DNA of 64,000 bases. Origin: DATLSM01 sp963722965. GTDB lineage: Bacteria; Actinomycetota; Thermoleophilia; Solirubrobacterales; 70-9. The stretch covers positions 62,001-126,000 of the forward strand of contig CAVROX010000007.1 in assembly GCA_963722965.1 (NCBI GenBank), read 5' to 3'. A program made the position numbers and the translations under genes. Below are positions 8,407 through 16,349 of the stretch, one piece after another. The notes under the pieces are model-generated. The model was not told the DNA's origin, searched no databases, and saw nothing but the letters and a program-made list of their open reading frames with translations. Within the stretch, counting starts at the first letter, position 1, and each line of letters opens with the position of its first letter.

Positions 8407-9705
8407 ATGACCGCGCTGCTGCTCGTCCTGCTGCTCGTTCTGGTCCTCATCAACGGCTTCTTCGTCGCGGCCGAGTTTGCGCTGGTTCGCAGTCGGCGAG
8501 GCAAGATCGAGCAGCTTGCCAAGGAGGGGGAGAGCGGCGCAGATGCCGTGATCGAGCAACTCGACAAGATCGAAGACTCACTGTCTGCCTGCCAGGTTGG
8601 GGTGACGATGGCCTCGATTGGAATCGGCTTTCTCGGCGAGCCCTCGCTGGCCAAGCTCCTGGAGCCGGCCTTCGGCGGCCTATCACACGAGGTCGCCGCC
8701 GGGATCTCGCTGGTGATCGCTTTCTCGCTGATCACCGCAATCCACATCGTCGTCGGCGAGCAGGTGCCGAAGATGCTGGCGATCAGCCACGCCGAGAGCA
8801 CTGCCCGCCGCGTTGCGCGCCCACTCAACTGGTTTCGCGCCGCCACCGCACCTGTGGTCTTAGGCCTGAGCGGTCTCTCCAACTGGATCGTCCGCCTCTT
8901 CGGCGTGAATCCCGGCGATCTCGGAGAGCGCCACACGGCCGAGGACCTGAAGCAGATCATCGACAGTTCGAGACTGGGAGGGACGCTCGACCCCGGTGAG
9001 GCCGGGATGCTCGGCGGGGTATTCCACCTACATGAGCAGGAGGCGCGCGAGGTGATGACGCCGATCCCGGCCGTGGTCACCGTCGATGCCTCCGAGACAG
9101 TCGAGACGGCGCTGCGGCGCTGCGTCACCTCGGGCCACACCCGGCTGGTCGTGATCGAAGACGAAAATCCCGACCGGGTGAAGGGGATCGCCCACAACAA
9201 CAGCCTCGCCAGGCTCTACATGAGCGAGGGGCCGGAGGCATCGATTGAGCCGGTCACCCGCGACGCACTGATCGTTCCCGAGACAAGGCCGCTCGATGAC
9301 CTTCTGCATGACCTTCAAGTCCAGCGCACTTCGATGGCCGTTGTCGTTGATGAGTACGGACGGACCGTAGGAATCGTCAGCGTCGAGGACATCCTCGAGG
9401 AGGTGGTGGGGGAGATCGAAGATGAGACAGACCCCCGTGCCGCCGCATTGCGCCGCCTCGCCGGCGGCGAGTGGTTCGTGCGAGGACACGTCTCCCTCGG
9501 CGACCTCGCCGACGCGGGGATCGAGCTGCCGGTCGACACCGACGCATACAATTCCGTCGGCGGTTACGTCTTTGGCGAGCTCGGCAGGCTGCCCAAGCGC
9601 GGCGACTCGATCGTCGCCAACGGTTACACGATCAGAGTCGAGTCAGTGCGCGAGAACCGGATCGAGGCGGTGCGGATCAGCCGTTCCGTCCGTCCTGCCG
9701 CCTAG
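8407..9705 (+). CDS. CorC/HlyC-family membrane protein with CBS domains
   Basis: A 432-residue protein starting at ATG. Residues 1-185 are a DUF21 (CNNM) transmembrane domain with at least three hydrophobic helices (LLLVLLLVLVLINGFFVAAE at the start). About 205-330 hold a CBS pair (REVMTPIPAVVTVDASETVE ... TSMAVVVDEYGRTVGIVSVE). About 345-425 is the CorC/HlyC C-terminal domain. Relatives act in Mg2+/Co2+ efflux or metal homeostasis; the old haemolysin label is historical. It stands alone in its transcript apart from a possible small downstream gene. Confidence 0.9.
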   Translation: MTALLLVLLLVLVLINGFFVAAEFALVRSRRGKIEQLAKEGESGADAVIEQLDKIEDSLSACQVGVTMASIGIGFLGEPSLAKLLEPAFGGLSHEVAAGISLVIAFSLITAIHIVVGEQVPKMLAISHAESTARRVARPLNWFRAATAPVVLGLSGLSNWIVRLFGVNPGDLGERHTAEDLKQIIDSSRLGGTLDPGEAGMLGGVFHLHEQEAREVMTPIPAVVTVDASETVETALRRCVTSGHTRLVVIEDENPDRVKGIAHNNSLARLYMSEGPEASIEPVTRDALIVPETRPLDDLLHDLQVQRTSMAVVVDEYGRTVGIVSVEDILEEVVGEIEDETDPRAAALRRLAGGEWFVRGHVSLGDLADAGIELPVDTDAYNSVGGYVFGELGRLPKRGDSIVANGYTIRVESVRENRIEAVRISRSVRPAA

Positions 9706-9750
9706 CTTCTACGGCCAACCCGCATTCCCGCCGAACGTTGGAGGTTTCCT

Positions 9751-9978
9751 ATGTGGGTTGTTCGCCTAAGCGACAAGCAGCTTGAGGTTCTGAGAGCGTT
9801 GCTTCGCTCCGAGGATCATCTCGGACCGGCGCTTCAGGGGGCGCTTGAGGCCCTCGACCTAGCCCGCTGGGACGACCTGCCGGAGGCCGAGCTGCCCTGG
9901 GAGCAGGTTGAGATCATCGCCCGCCGACAGGGCATCTCCGAGGCCGACGTGATCTGGGACCTGAGCGGCAGGCGCTAG
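9751..9978 (+). CDS. Small conserved-looking protein of unknown function
   Basis: A 75-residue, acidic, Trp-containing protein. A strong ribosome-binding site (TGGAGG, 6 nt before the ATG) supports the start. The predicted structure is mostly helical, with DKQLEVLRALLRSED near the start and QVEIIARRQGISEADVIWDL at the end. I do not recognise a family. Its stop overlaps the stop of the convergent 3-hydroxyacyl-CoA dehydrogenase gene by 4 nt. Confidence 0.65.
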   Translation: MWVVRLSDKQLEVLRALLRSEDHLGPALQGALEALDLARWDDLPEAELPWEQVEIIARRQGISEADVIWDLSGRR

Positions 9979-10796
9979 TCGTATTCGTAGAAGCCGGCGC
10001 CGCTCTTGCGGCCCAGCTTCTCTTCGCCGACCATCTCGACCAGCAGCCCCGGAGGCTTGTGTGCTGCCTCTGAGGAGTCGGCGTACAGAGCATCACCGAT
10101 CGCCTCGGCGACGTCGAGGCCGACGAAGTCGAGCAGGGCAAGCGGGCCCATCGGGTGCCCGGCGCCAAGCTTCATACAGGTGTCGACCTCACCAGCCTCC
10201 ATCCCGGTGCGCTCGATCAGTCGCACCGCGTCGAAGAGGTAGGGGAAGAGCAACCGGTTGACGACGAAACCCGCCTGGTCGGGGACCTCGACCGCAGTCT
10301 TTCCGAGCGCCGCGCACCACGCCAGCGCCCTCTCGCGGGCCCCTTCGGCACCATCTGGGAAGCAGACCTCGACGAGCTTCATCCGCGGTACCGGGTTAAA
10401 CACGTGGAGGCCGAAGAGCCGATCCACGCCGGCGGCCTCGGCGATCGCAGCGATGCTCAAAGACGATGTGGTCGTTGCCAGGTTGGCGTCCGCACACGCT
10501 TCCGCGATCGTTCCGATCAGCTCACCCTTGGGCTCGATTTCCTCAACGATCGCCTCGACGACGACATCGCAGGCGGAGAGGTCTGCTGGGTCGGTCGTGA
10601 CTCGCAGCCGCGATGGATCTGCCCCCTCGGTCTTCGCGCAGGCGGCGACAACCCTCTCCTCTGCACGCCAGGCCGACGCCTCGCTGCGGGCCAGCAGGAT
10701 CGTGTCCGCGGTGGTCGTCGAGACGGCGGCAAGGCCGGTGGCGATGGCCCCGCTACCGGCGATACCGGGACTCTCGTATCCCTTGCCAGGGTTCAT
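9975..10796 (-). CDS. 3-hydroxyacyl-CoA (3-hydroxybutyryl-CoA) dehydrogenase
   Basis: A 273-residue NAD-dependent enzyme that oxidises 3-hydroxyacyl-CoA (or reduces acetoacetyl-CoA). The NAD-binding GIAGSGAIATGLA motif is near the N-terminus. The catalytic histidine lies in FGLHVFNPVPRMKLVEVC. The C-terminal dimer domain carries DQAGFVVNRLLFPYL and GAGHPMGPLALLDFVGLD. I chose the ATG just before the Rossmann strand; an upstream in-frame extension would add 30 residues without family similarity. It is divergent from the thiolase gene, and the shared 92-bp region carries a candidate TetR-type operator. It fits a beta-oxidation set with the thiolase and acyl-CoA dehydrogenases. Confidence 0.9.
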   Translation of the reverse strand: MNPGKGYESPGIAGSGAIATGLAAVSTTTADTILLARSEASAWRAEERVVAACAKTEGADPSRLRVTTDPADLSACDVVVEAIVEEIEPKGELIGTIAEACADANLATTTSSLSIAAIAEAAGVDRLFGLHVFNPVPRMKLVEVCFPDGAEGARERALAWCAALGKTAVEVPDQAGFVVNRLLFPYLFDAVRLIERTGMEAGEVDTCMKLGAGHPMGPLALLDFVGLDVAEAIGDALYADSSEAAHKPPGLLVEMVGEEKLGRKSGAGFYEYD

Positions 10797-10828
10797 TGGA
10801 TCGGGGTTCCTATCACACCGCGTCCTGG

Positions 10829-10844
10829 CTGACCCGCCAGTCAA
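10829..10844. promoter_or_regulatory. Candidate TetR-type operator, copy 1
   Basis: CTGACCCGCCAGTCAA matches 12 of 16 positions of the perfect palindrome at 16285-16300, keeping TGAC-N6-GTCA and the whole right half CCAGTCAA. It lies between the divergent hydroxyacyl-CoA dehydrogenase and thiolase genes. A 10-bp palindrome CAGTCGACTG (about 10865-10874) lies between it and the thiolase start. Assignment to a TetR-family fatty-acid regulator is inference; no such regulator gene is in the window. Confidence 0.45.
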
Positions 10845-10888
10845 CTCGGGTACAGTTGGATTTCCAGTCGACTGAACGGAGGGCATCC

Positions 10889-12076
10889 ATGGCAGGCAAC
10901 GGCAAGGGTGGTTTCGGGGGCCGCGAGGTCGTCATCGTCGAGGCGGCGCGCACGCCGATCGGGCGGGGTCATCCAGAGAAGGGGTATTACAAGGATCTTC
11001 ATCCCTCCAACCTTTTGGCAAAGACCTACTCCGAGGTGATCGGCCGGGCCGGGATCGACCCGGCAGAGGTTGGCGACGTGGTCGCCGGTTGCGCCCAGCA
11101 GTTCGGTGAGCAGGGGGTCAATATTGGCCGCAACGCATGGCTGGAGGCCGGCCTCCCGGTCGAGACTCCGGCAACGACGATCGATCGCCAGTGCGGCTCA
11201 GCTCAGCAAGCCGTTAACTTCGCAGCGGCGCTGATCGCCACCGGCGTCCACGACGTTGCGATCGGCTCCGGCGTCGAGCACATGGGCCACATCTCCTTTG
11301 CAGACGGCTACTCGGTGATGGAGGAGCATGGAATGCCCTTCTCCCCACAGCTGATCGAGCGCTACGACCTTGTCCCGCAGGGCATCTCCGCGGAGATGAT
11401 CGCCGACAAGTGGGAGATCCCGCGCTCCGAGCTGGACGAGATCGGTCTGCGTTCCCAGCAGCGTGCGGCCAAGGCGACCGAGGAGGGCCGCTTTGAGCGT
11501 GAGATCATCCCGTTTTCTGTCAACGGCGACACCTACGTCGCCGACCAGGGCATCCGCCCTGACACGTCTTTGGAGGTGCTTGCCCAGCTGAAGCCGGCCT
11601 TCAAGGAGGACGGCAAGATCACCGCGGGCAACTCTTCACAGGTTTCTGACGGCGCGGCCGCCGTCTTGCTGATGGCTCGCGAGAAGGCCGACGCCCTCGG
11701 CCTCAAGCCGCGGGCGCGAATCTATGACCAAACGACAGTCGGAGTCGACCCGGTGATCATGCTGACCGGCCCGATCCCGGCCACCCGCAAGCTGCTTCAG
11801 CGCAACGGAATGGTGATCGGCGACATCGATCTGGTCGAGATCAACGAGGCATTCGCTTCGGTGCTAGGTGCCTGGCGGCGCGAACTTGACCCAGACATGG
11901 ACCGGGTCAACGTCAATGGCGGTGCGATCGCGCTGGGCCACCCGCTCGGATCGACCGGGGCGAGGCTGATCACCACCCTCCTCCATGAGATGGAGCGCTC
12001 CGACAAGGAGATGGGGCTGGTGACGATGTGCTGCGGTGGGGGCCTTGGCACCGGGACCCTGATCCAGCGGATCTGA
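10889..12076 (+). CDS. Acetyl-CoA acetyltransferase / 3-ketoacyl-CoA thiolase
   Basis: A 395-residue thiolase. The start is fixed by GGAGGG 5 nt before the ATG; the open frame extends further upstream but without thiolase similarity. The acylated cysteine is in DRQCGSAQQ (Cys102). GHPLGSTGAR supplies the catalytic histidine and CCGGGLGTG the second cysteine near the C-terminus. NEAFASVLGAW matches the NEAFA block. It cleaves 3-ketoacyl-CoA in beta-oxidation or condenses acetyl-CoA. It is followed 45 nt later by two acyl-CoA dehydrogenase genes on the same strand, so a fatty-acid or branched-acyl degradation operon is likely. Confidence 0.93.
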   Translation: MAGNGKGGFGGREVVIVEAARTPIGRGHPEKGYYKDLHPSNLLAKTYSEVIGRAGIDPAEVGDVVAGCAQQFGEQGVNIGRNAWLEAGLPVETPATTIDRQCGSAQQAVNFAAALIATGVHDVAIGSGVEHMGHISFADGYSVMEEHGMPFSPQLIERYDLVPQGISAEMIADKWEIPRSELDEIGLRSQQRAAKATEEGRFEREIIPFSVNGDTYVADQGIRPDTSLEVLAQLKPAFKEDGKITAGNSSQVSDGAAAVLLMAREKADALGLKPRARIYDQTTVGVDPVIMLTGPIPATRKLLQRNGMVIGDIDLVEINEAFASVLGAWRRELDPDMDRVNVNGGAIALGHPLGSTGARLITTLLHEMERSDKEMGLVTMCCGGGLGTGTLIQRI

Positions 12077-12121
12077 GCCCGGCGATCGCCCTGGTCAGCC
12101 GGCCAGCTAGTCTGCAACCGG

Positions 12122-13288
12122 ATGGACCTGACGCTGTCACCCGCCGAGGAGGCGTTCCGCGACGAGGTGCGCGCCTGGCTCGCGGACAACCACCCCGGGC
12201 CGGAGCCGAGGGCGGCGACGAGGTCGCCTTCGAGCTTCCGGCGCGACTGGCAGCGCAAGCTGCACGACAGCCGGCTGGGCCGGGGTCTCCTGGCCCAAGG
12301 AGTACGGCGGTCGCGGCGCGACGCTGGTCGAGCAGGCGATCTTCATCGAGGAGGTGGTGCGCGCGCAGGAGCGCCCGTCGGTGGCCAACGTCCTCGGCCT
12401 CGCGATGGGCGGCCCGACCGTGATCGCGCACGGGACCGAGGAGCAGCGAAAGCGCTTCCTGCCGCCGATCCTGTCCGCCGACGAGATCTGGTGCCAGGGA
12501 TTCTCCGAGCCGGAGTCGGGCTCGGACCTGGCGTCGCTGAAGACGCGCGCCGTCGCGCGACGGCGACGAGTGGGTCGTGACCGGGCAGAAGGTGTGGACG
12601 ACGTTCGCGCACCACGCCAAGTGGTGCATGCTGGTGGCCCGCACCGATCCCGAGGCGCCCAAGCACAAGGGCCTCACCTACTTCCTGATGGACATGGAGC
12701 AGGACGCGGTGCAGGTCCGCCCGCTGCGCCAGATCACCGGCGAGTCGCGAGTTCAACGAGCTGTTCATCGAGGAGGCGCGGATCCCGGACGCGAACATGG
12801 TCGGCGGCGAGGGCGAGGGCTGGGGGGTGGCGATCACGACGCTGATGCACGAGCGCGCCACGCTGGCCTTCGGCCTTCAGGTCGAGCGTGCAGATCGCGC
12901 TGCGCGAGCTGATCGAGCACGCGCGCAGGAAAGCCGCGGCGAGAACGGCGGCGTCGCCACCGAGGACCCGGTGATCCGCCAGCGCCTCGCCCAGCTGCTG
13001 ATCGAGTCCGAGGTGCTTCGCCTGAACGCCTACCGCGGCCTGAGCGCGATCATGCGCTCAGGCGTCCCCGGCCCGGAGGGCTCGCTCGGCAAGTGGCACT
13101 GGTCCGAGGTCAACCAGTCGCTGACCGAGCTCGCGATGGACATCGCGGGCCGCGGGCGATGCTGCGCCGACGACGCACTGGACCTACCGGCTTCCTGCGC
13201 TCGCGGGCCAACTCGATCGAGGGCGGCACGACCGAGATCCTCAAGAACATCGTCGCCGAGCGGGTGCTCGGCCTCCCCGAAGCGCTGA
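12122..13288 (+). CDS. Acyl-CoA dehydrogenase, interrupted by several frameshifts
   Basis: The three forward frames together spell one acyl-CoA dehydrogenase of about 385 residues. It starts at ATG (MDLTLSPAEEAFRDEVRAWL), continues with VANVLGLAMGGPTVIAHG, WCQGFSEPESGSDLASLKT and TGQKVWTTFAHHAKWC, and ends with RANSIEGGTTEILKNIVAER, the FAD/acyl-CoA signatures in the right order. Frame changes are needed near 12205-12290, 12555, 12750, 12885, 12930 and 13165-13280. Most look like single inserted bases. Conservation across every break argues for sequence error rather than decay. The inferred stop (TGA 13286-13288) is followed at once by AGGAGG and the next start. Confidence 0.75.
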
Positions 13289-13296
13289 GGAGGACG

Positions 13297-14408
13297 ATGA
13301 ACTTCGATTCACCGACGACCAGCAGGCGATCAAGCGACGGCGCGCGACTTCCTGGCCGCGCGCTAAAATCCGAGCGGATCCGCGAGCTCGCCGACGAGCG
13401 AGGGCTTGAACCCGACGACAGGGCAGAGATGGCCGAGCTCGGGTGGCCCGGGGTGGTCCTGCCAGAGGACTGCGGCGGGCTGGGGCTCGGGGTCGTCGAG
13501 CTGGTGGTGATCGTCGAGGAGATGGGCTACGCGCTCGCGCCCAGCCCGCTGTTCTCGAACACGAGCGCCGCGCTGGCGCTCGCCCTCTCCGGCACCGATG
13601 AGCAGCGCGAGCGCTGGCTCGGGCCGCTGGCCGCGGGCGAGGAGCGCGGCACGCGGCGGTATGGGACGCGCGGCTCGCCCGCGACGCCGGGGAGCTTCCG
13701 GGAGCCGAAGGAGGGAGGCGCCGTCGTTCTTGACGGCGAAAAGGTCTTGGTGATGGATGCGGCGAGCGCGGACTTCATCCTCGTTGCGACCGCGGACGGC
13801 CGGCGCCACCTGGTCGAGCGCGGCGCCGACGGGGTGACGGTTACCGCGGAGCCCTGGATCGACCTCACGAGGCGCCTTTACTCAGTTCGCTTCGACGGCG
13901 TCCGCGTCGGTTCCAGCGAGACGCTTCCCGCCGCGGGAAGCGATTACCTCCCCCTCTTCTCACGCGTCTGCGTGGCGCTCGCTGCCGAGTAACCGGCGTC
14001 GCCCAGCGGACGATGGAGATGGCGGTCGCCTACGCCAAGGATCGTCAACAGTTCGGCCGCCCGATCGGCTCCTACCAGGCCGTCTCCCACCGCTGTGCGC
14101 AGATGCTGCTCGAGACCGAGAATTCCCGCTCGGCGGTCTATGGTGCCGCCTGGGCCGCCGACTCCGAGCCGGAGTCGCTGCCCCTCGCCGCCTCGATGGC
14201 GAAGGCATATGCCTCAGACGCCGGCTGGCGGGTGCCAGACGCCTCGATCCAGGTCCACGGCGGGATCGGCTTCACCTGGGAGCACGACCTCCACTTCTTC
14301 CTCAAGCGCGGCCGTGCAAATGCGGCGATGTTTGGCGATGCCAGGTGGCATCGCGAGCGGGTAGCCGACGGGGTCCTCGCCAGGGCCGCCATGCCGCTCG
14401 CGGTCTGA
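13297..14408 (+). CDS. Second acyl-CoA dehydrogenase, frameshifted
   Basis: It starts at ATG preceded by AGGAGG. The reconstructed protein is about 370 residues: MNFDFT-like opening, GWPGVVLPEDCGGLGLGVVE, a middle domain with AASADFILVATADGRRHLVE, and a C-terminal helical domain with AYAKDRQQFGRPIGSYQAVS and IQVHGGIGFTWEHDLHFFLK. This is the FadE-like subgroup often found as the partner of the preceding dehydrogenase in heteromeric enzymes. Frame changes are inferred near 13310-13365, 13655 and 13985, and the last 140 residues are in another frame. A one-base loss near 13988 would restore the join. Confidence 0.75.
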
Positions 14409-14425
14409 GCCGGCGGTCTCCCGGC

Positions 14426-14629
14426 CTACTCGTCGCGTGGTGTGATCCGGAAGACAGAGACGACCTCGGCCTGGTGGGCCTCGGGGTGGACCACGTAGGC
14501 GCTGGGCCCGCCGCCGAACCAGCCGGAGGCTTCGTTGTTGCCGACAAAAACTCCGGGGTGGTGCTTTCCATCGCCGTCCTCGACCCAGACCTTGTCGCCC
14601 TCCTTGAATTCCCGCGCGGTCCCGTTCAA
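14426..14629 (-). CDS. Small SH3-like protein of unknown function
   Basis: A 67-residue protein starting at ATG. The sequence is rich in beta-strand-forming residues (KEGDKVWVEDGDGKHHPGVF ... AYVVHPEAHQAEVVSVFRI), like small SH3 or Tudor-like barrels. No family is recognised with certainty. It lies downstream of, and on the same strand as, the two genes encoding an 83-residue protein and the cell-wall-binding-repeat protein, and may share their transcript. Confidence 0.6.
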   Translation of the reverse strand: MNGTAREFKEGDKVWVEDGDGKHHPGVFVGNNEASGWFGGGPSAYVVHPEAHQAEVVSVFRITPRDE

Positions 14630-14683
14630 CTGGCCAAGGTTAGCCGCTCAGCCCGAGCCGCTCTACGGCGCCTCCCACCACGT

Positions 14684-14935
14684 TCAGTGCGAGGAGATCC
14701 CCAGCGTTCCGCGTGGATCGCCGCTGTGCTCGGCCAGGCTCTCCAGCTCGACGATCTTCCGTTCCCCTTCGACCCGCGCGGGATGACCGGGGGGAAGGGG
14801 GTCGATCAGCCGTCGGATTCGGTTGCGGACCTGGAGCGCGAAGTGGGGAGTCGAGGCCCCGACCAGGGCTCGGATGTCCTCGGCGGTTAGCTCGTGTTCG
14901 GGGGAGAGCAACTGCGGCCGCTCGGTCTCGCTCAC
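14684..14935 (-). CDS. Hypothetical 83-residue protein coupled to the cell-wall-binding-repeat gene
   Basis: Starts at GTG in a GTGA overlap with the stop of the upstream gene, giving MSETERPQLLSPEHELTAED. The protein is hydrophilic and mostly helical; RNRIRRLIDPLPPGHPARVE is its most distinctive part. I do not recognise the family. The 4-nt coupling suggests it is made together with the surface protein encoded upstream. An in-frame extension upstream would run into that gene and was rejected. Confidence 0.6.
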   Translation of the reverse strand: MSETERPQLLSPEHELTAEDIRALVGASTPHFALQVRNRIRRLIDPLPPGHPARVEGERKIVELESLAEHSGDPRGTLGISSH

Positions 14936-16224
14936 GGTTCTCCTCCGATCTTGGCCAGCGCTGCCAGGTTGTCGATTTCGCCCTGTTGTTTCACGTCGAT
15001 TGCCCCTTCGTCTCCGATCACCCACACGTGGTTATAAAACGCGCGCGTCGGGTCAGTGGTGTAGCCCGGCTTGACGTCGAGAAGGTACCCGCGCGTTGCC
15101 GACGGCAGCCTAGCGGCGCTGTCGGTGAGCAGCAGCGGCCCCCAGGTGCCGGAGGCCGAAAGCGGCGCGGCCGCCGCCGCGTCCAGCGGCGAGTCGCTGC
15201 GGGCGATGACGAAGCCGTGACCGGGGTCGTTCACGTTCCAGCCAAAGCTTCCTTCAGAGAATCGTGCCAGGGCGATCGCATTGCTCGCCGGGTTCGGCCC
15301 AGAGACGCGACGAACGTGGCCGTCGATCTTTGCGATCTGGCGCACCACGCCAGGGGAGATCGCCGAGGCTGGTCCGAGCACGAAGACGGGCACTTTCGGG
15401 TGCGCCTTCAAGGCGGTTGCAGTGGCGGCCGGCAACTCGTTGTGGGTTGTGAAGAGGACCGGGTCTCCAGATCGCGCAGCCCAGGCGGCAGCCGGCATCG
15501 CGAAGCCCGGCTGTTCAGATGAGGTGACTATCACGTGGCTGGGCGCAGTGCCCAACAGTCTGTCGCGCAGTTGCTCGATGGCGGCCGCGGTCCCGGCTGC
15601 TCCGCTGGCCTTGAGCCGGGTCACGCGGGCCAGATCGCCGGGTGCCGTCACCTTGCCGATCGCAAATGCCTGTGCCCCGTCGGTGGCCGCGCTGCCGCCA
15701 GGCAGCAGAGCCGCGAGTGCGGTCGCGGTCGGGCCGGGGACTTCTTCGGGCGCGGAGATCAGGAGCGGTGCTTTAACTGGAGCGGCCATCAGCACCGAGG
15801 CTGCGATGCCTCCCTGCCAGTCGTCTTCGCCGATCAGGGTGACGGCGGCGGGTCGCAGCGAAGGTTCGGTCGAGGGATAGGTCGCAAGCGCGACCCCGGC
15901 GGCATTGGCAGTCGGGCTATCGCCTCCGATCCGGGTCGTGTTGTCAGTAGCGAACTCTGGATAGCCGAGCCTGGCGGCGGTCTCTGAGGCCGCCGGGGCT
16001 CCCCCAGCGCTGCTAGGGGCCGAGGTCCCGGGGATCGGCCCGGAGGTGCCGGAGCCACCACCGCCGAGGACCGCGGCGCCGATGAAGGCCACGGCAACCA
16101 CGATCAGGCCGACGATCGCCCTCAGCGCGAAGGGGAATGATCGGCGCCGTTTTGCCTGGGGCGCTGGCGCGGCAACCTCGGGGTCCACCGACACCTCGGC
16201 GTTGATCGGGCGATGTTTGGCCAC
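14932..16224 (-). CDS. Secreted or anchored protein with cell-wall-binding-repeat 2 domains
   Basis: A 430-residue protein starting at ATG. A cytoplasmic basic stretch (KRRRSFPFALRAIV) and one hydrophobic helix (about residues 30-52) are followed by a Gly/Ser/Pro-rich linker. From residue 80 on there are repeated units of the PF04122 type: PEFATDNTTRIGGDSPTANA, ASVLMAAPVKAPLLISAPEE and VFVLGPASAISPGVVRQIAK. It is probably anchored in the membrane with the repeats outside. It is divergent from an acyl-CoA dehydrogenase gene. The shared region has two TetR-like palindromes, so it may be controlled with fatty-acid genes. Confidence 0.78.
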   Translation of the reverse strand: MAKHRPINAEVSVDPEVAAPAPQAKRRRSFPFALRAIVGLIVVAVAFIGAAVLGGGGSGTSGPIPGTSAPSSAGGAPAASETAARLGYPEFATDNTTRIGGDSPTANAAGVALATYPSTEPSLRPAAVTLIGEDDWQGGIAASVLMAAPVKAPLLISAPEEVPGPTATALAALLPGGSAATDGAQAFAIGKVTAPGDLARVTRLKASGAAGTAAAIEQLRDRLLGTAPSHVIVTSSEQPGFAMPAAAWAARSGDPVLFTTHNELPAATATALKAHPKVPVFVLGPASAISPGVVRQIAKIDGHVRRVSGPNPASNAIALARFSEGSFGWNVNDPGHGFVIARSDSPLDAAAAAPLSASGTWGPLLLTDSAARLPSATRGYLLDVKPGYTTDPTRAFYNHVWVIGDEGAIDVKQQGEIDNLAALAKIGGEP

Positions 16225-16247
16225 GGGCGAAAGCTACACGCGGGGTG

Positions 16248-16300
16248 CTGGCTGGCCAGTCAGTTAACCTTTCGCGAGGACTGGTTGACTGACCAGTCAA
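16248..16300. promoter_or_regulatory. Tandem TetR-type operators between divergent genes
   Basis: TTGACTGACCAGTCAA at 16285-16300 is a perfect inverted repeat (7-bp arms, 2-bp centre). A second copy, CTGGCTGGCCAGTCAG, at 16248-16263 matches 12 of 16 positions. They lie 21 bp apart in the 125-bp space between the cell-wall-binding-repeat gene and the acyl-CoA dehydrogenase gene. The size and symmetry fit a TetR dimer site. A related copy lies before the thiolase gene. Confidence 0.6.
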
Positions 16301-16349
16301 TCAGTGGCCGATCAGCTCGCCGGGGCGGGCCTTGACTCTAAGGGGACCC

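Noticed and set aside
12122..14408. Reading the acyl-CoA dehydrogenase region as five or six separate small genes
   Set aside because: The fragments line up as two consecutive acyl-CoA dehydrogenases when single bases are corrected; short frames in between have no support.
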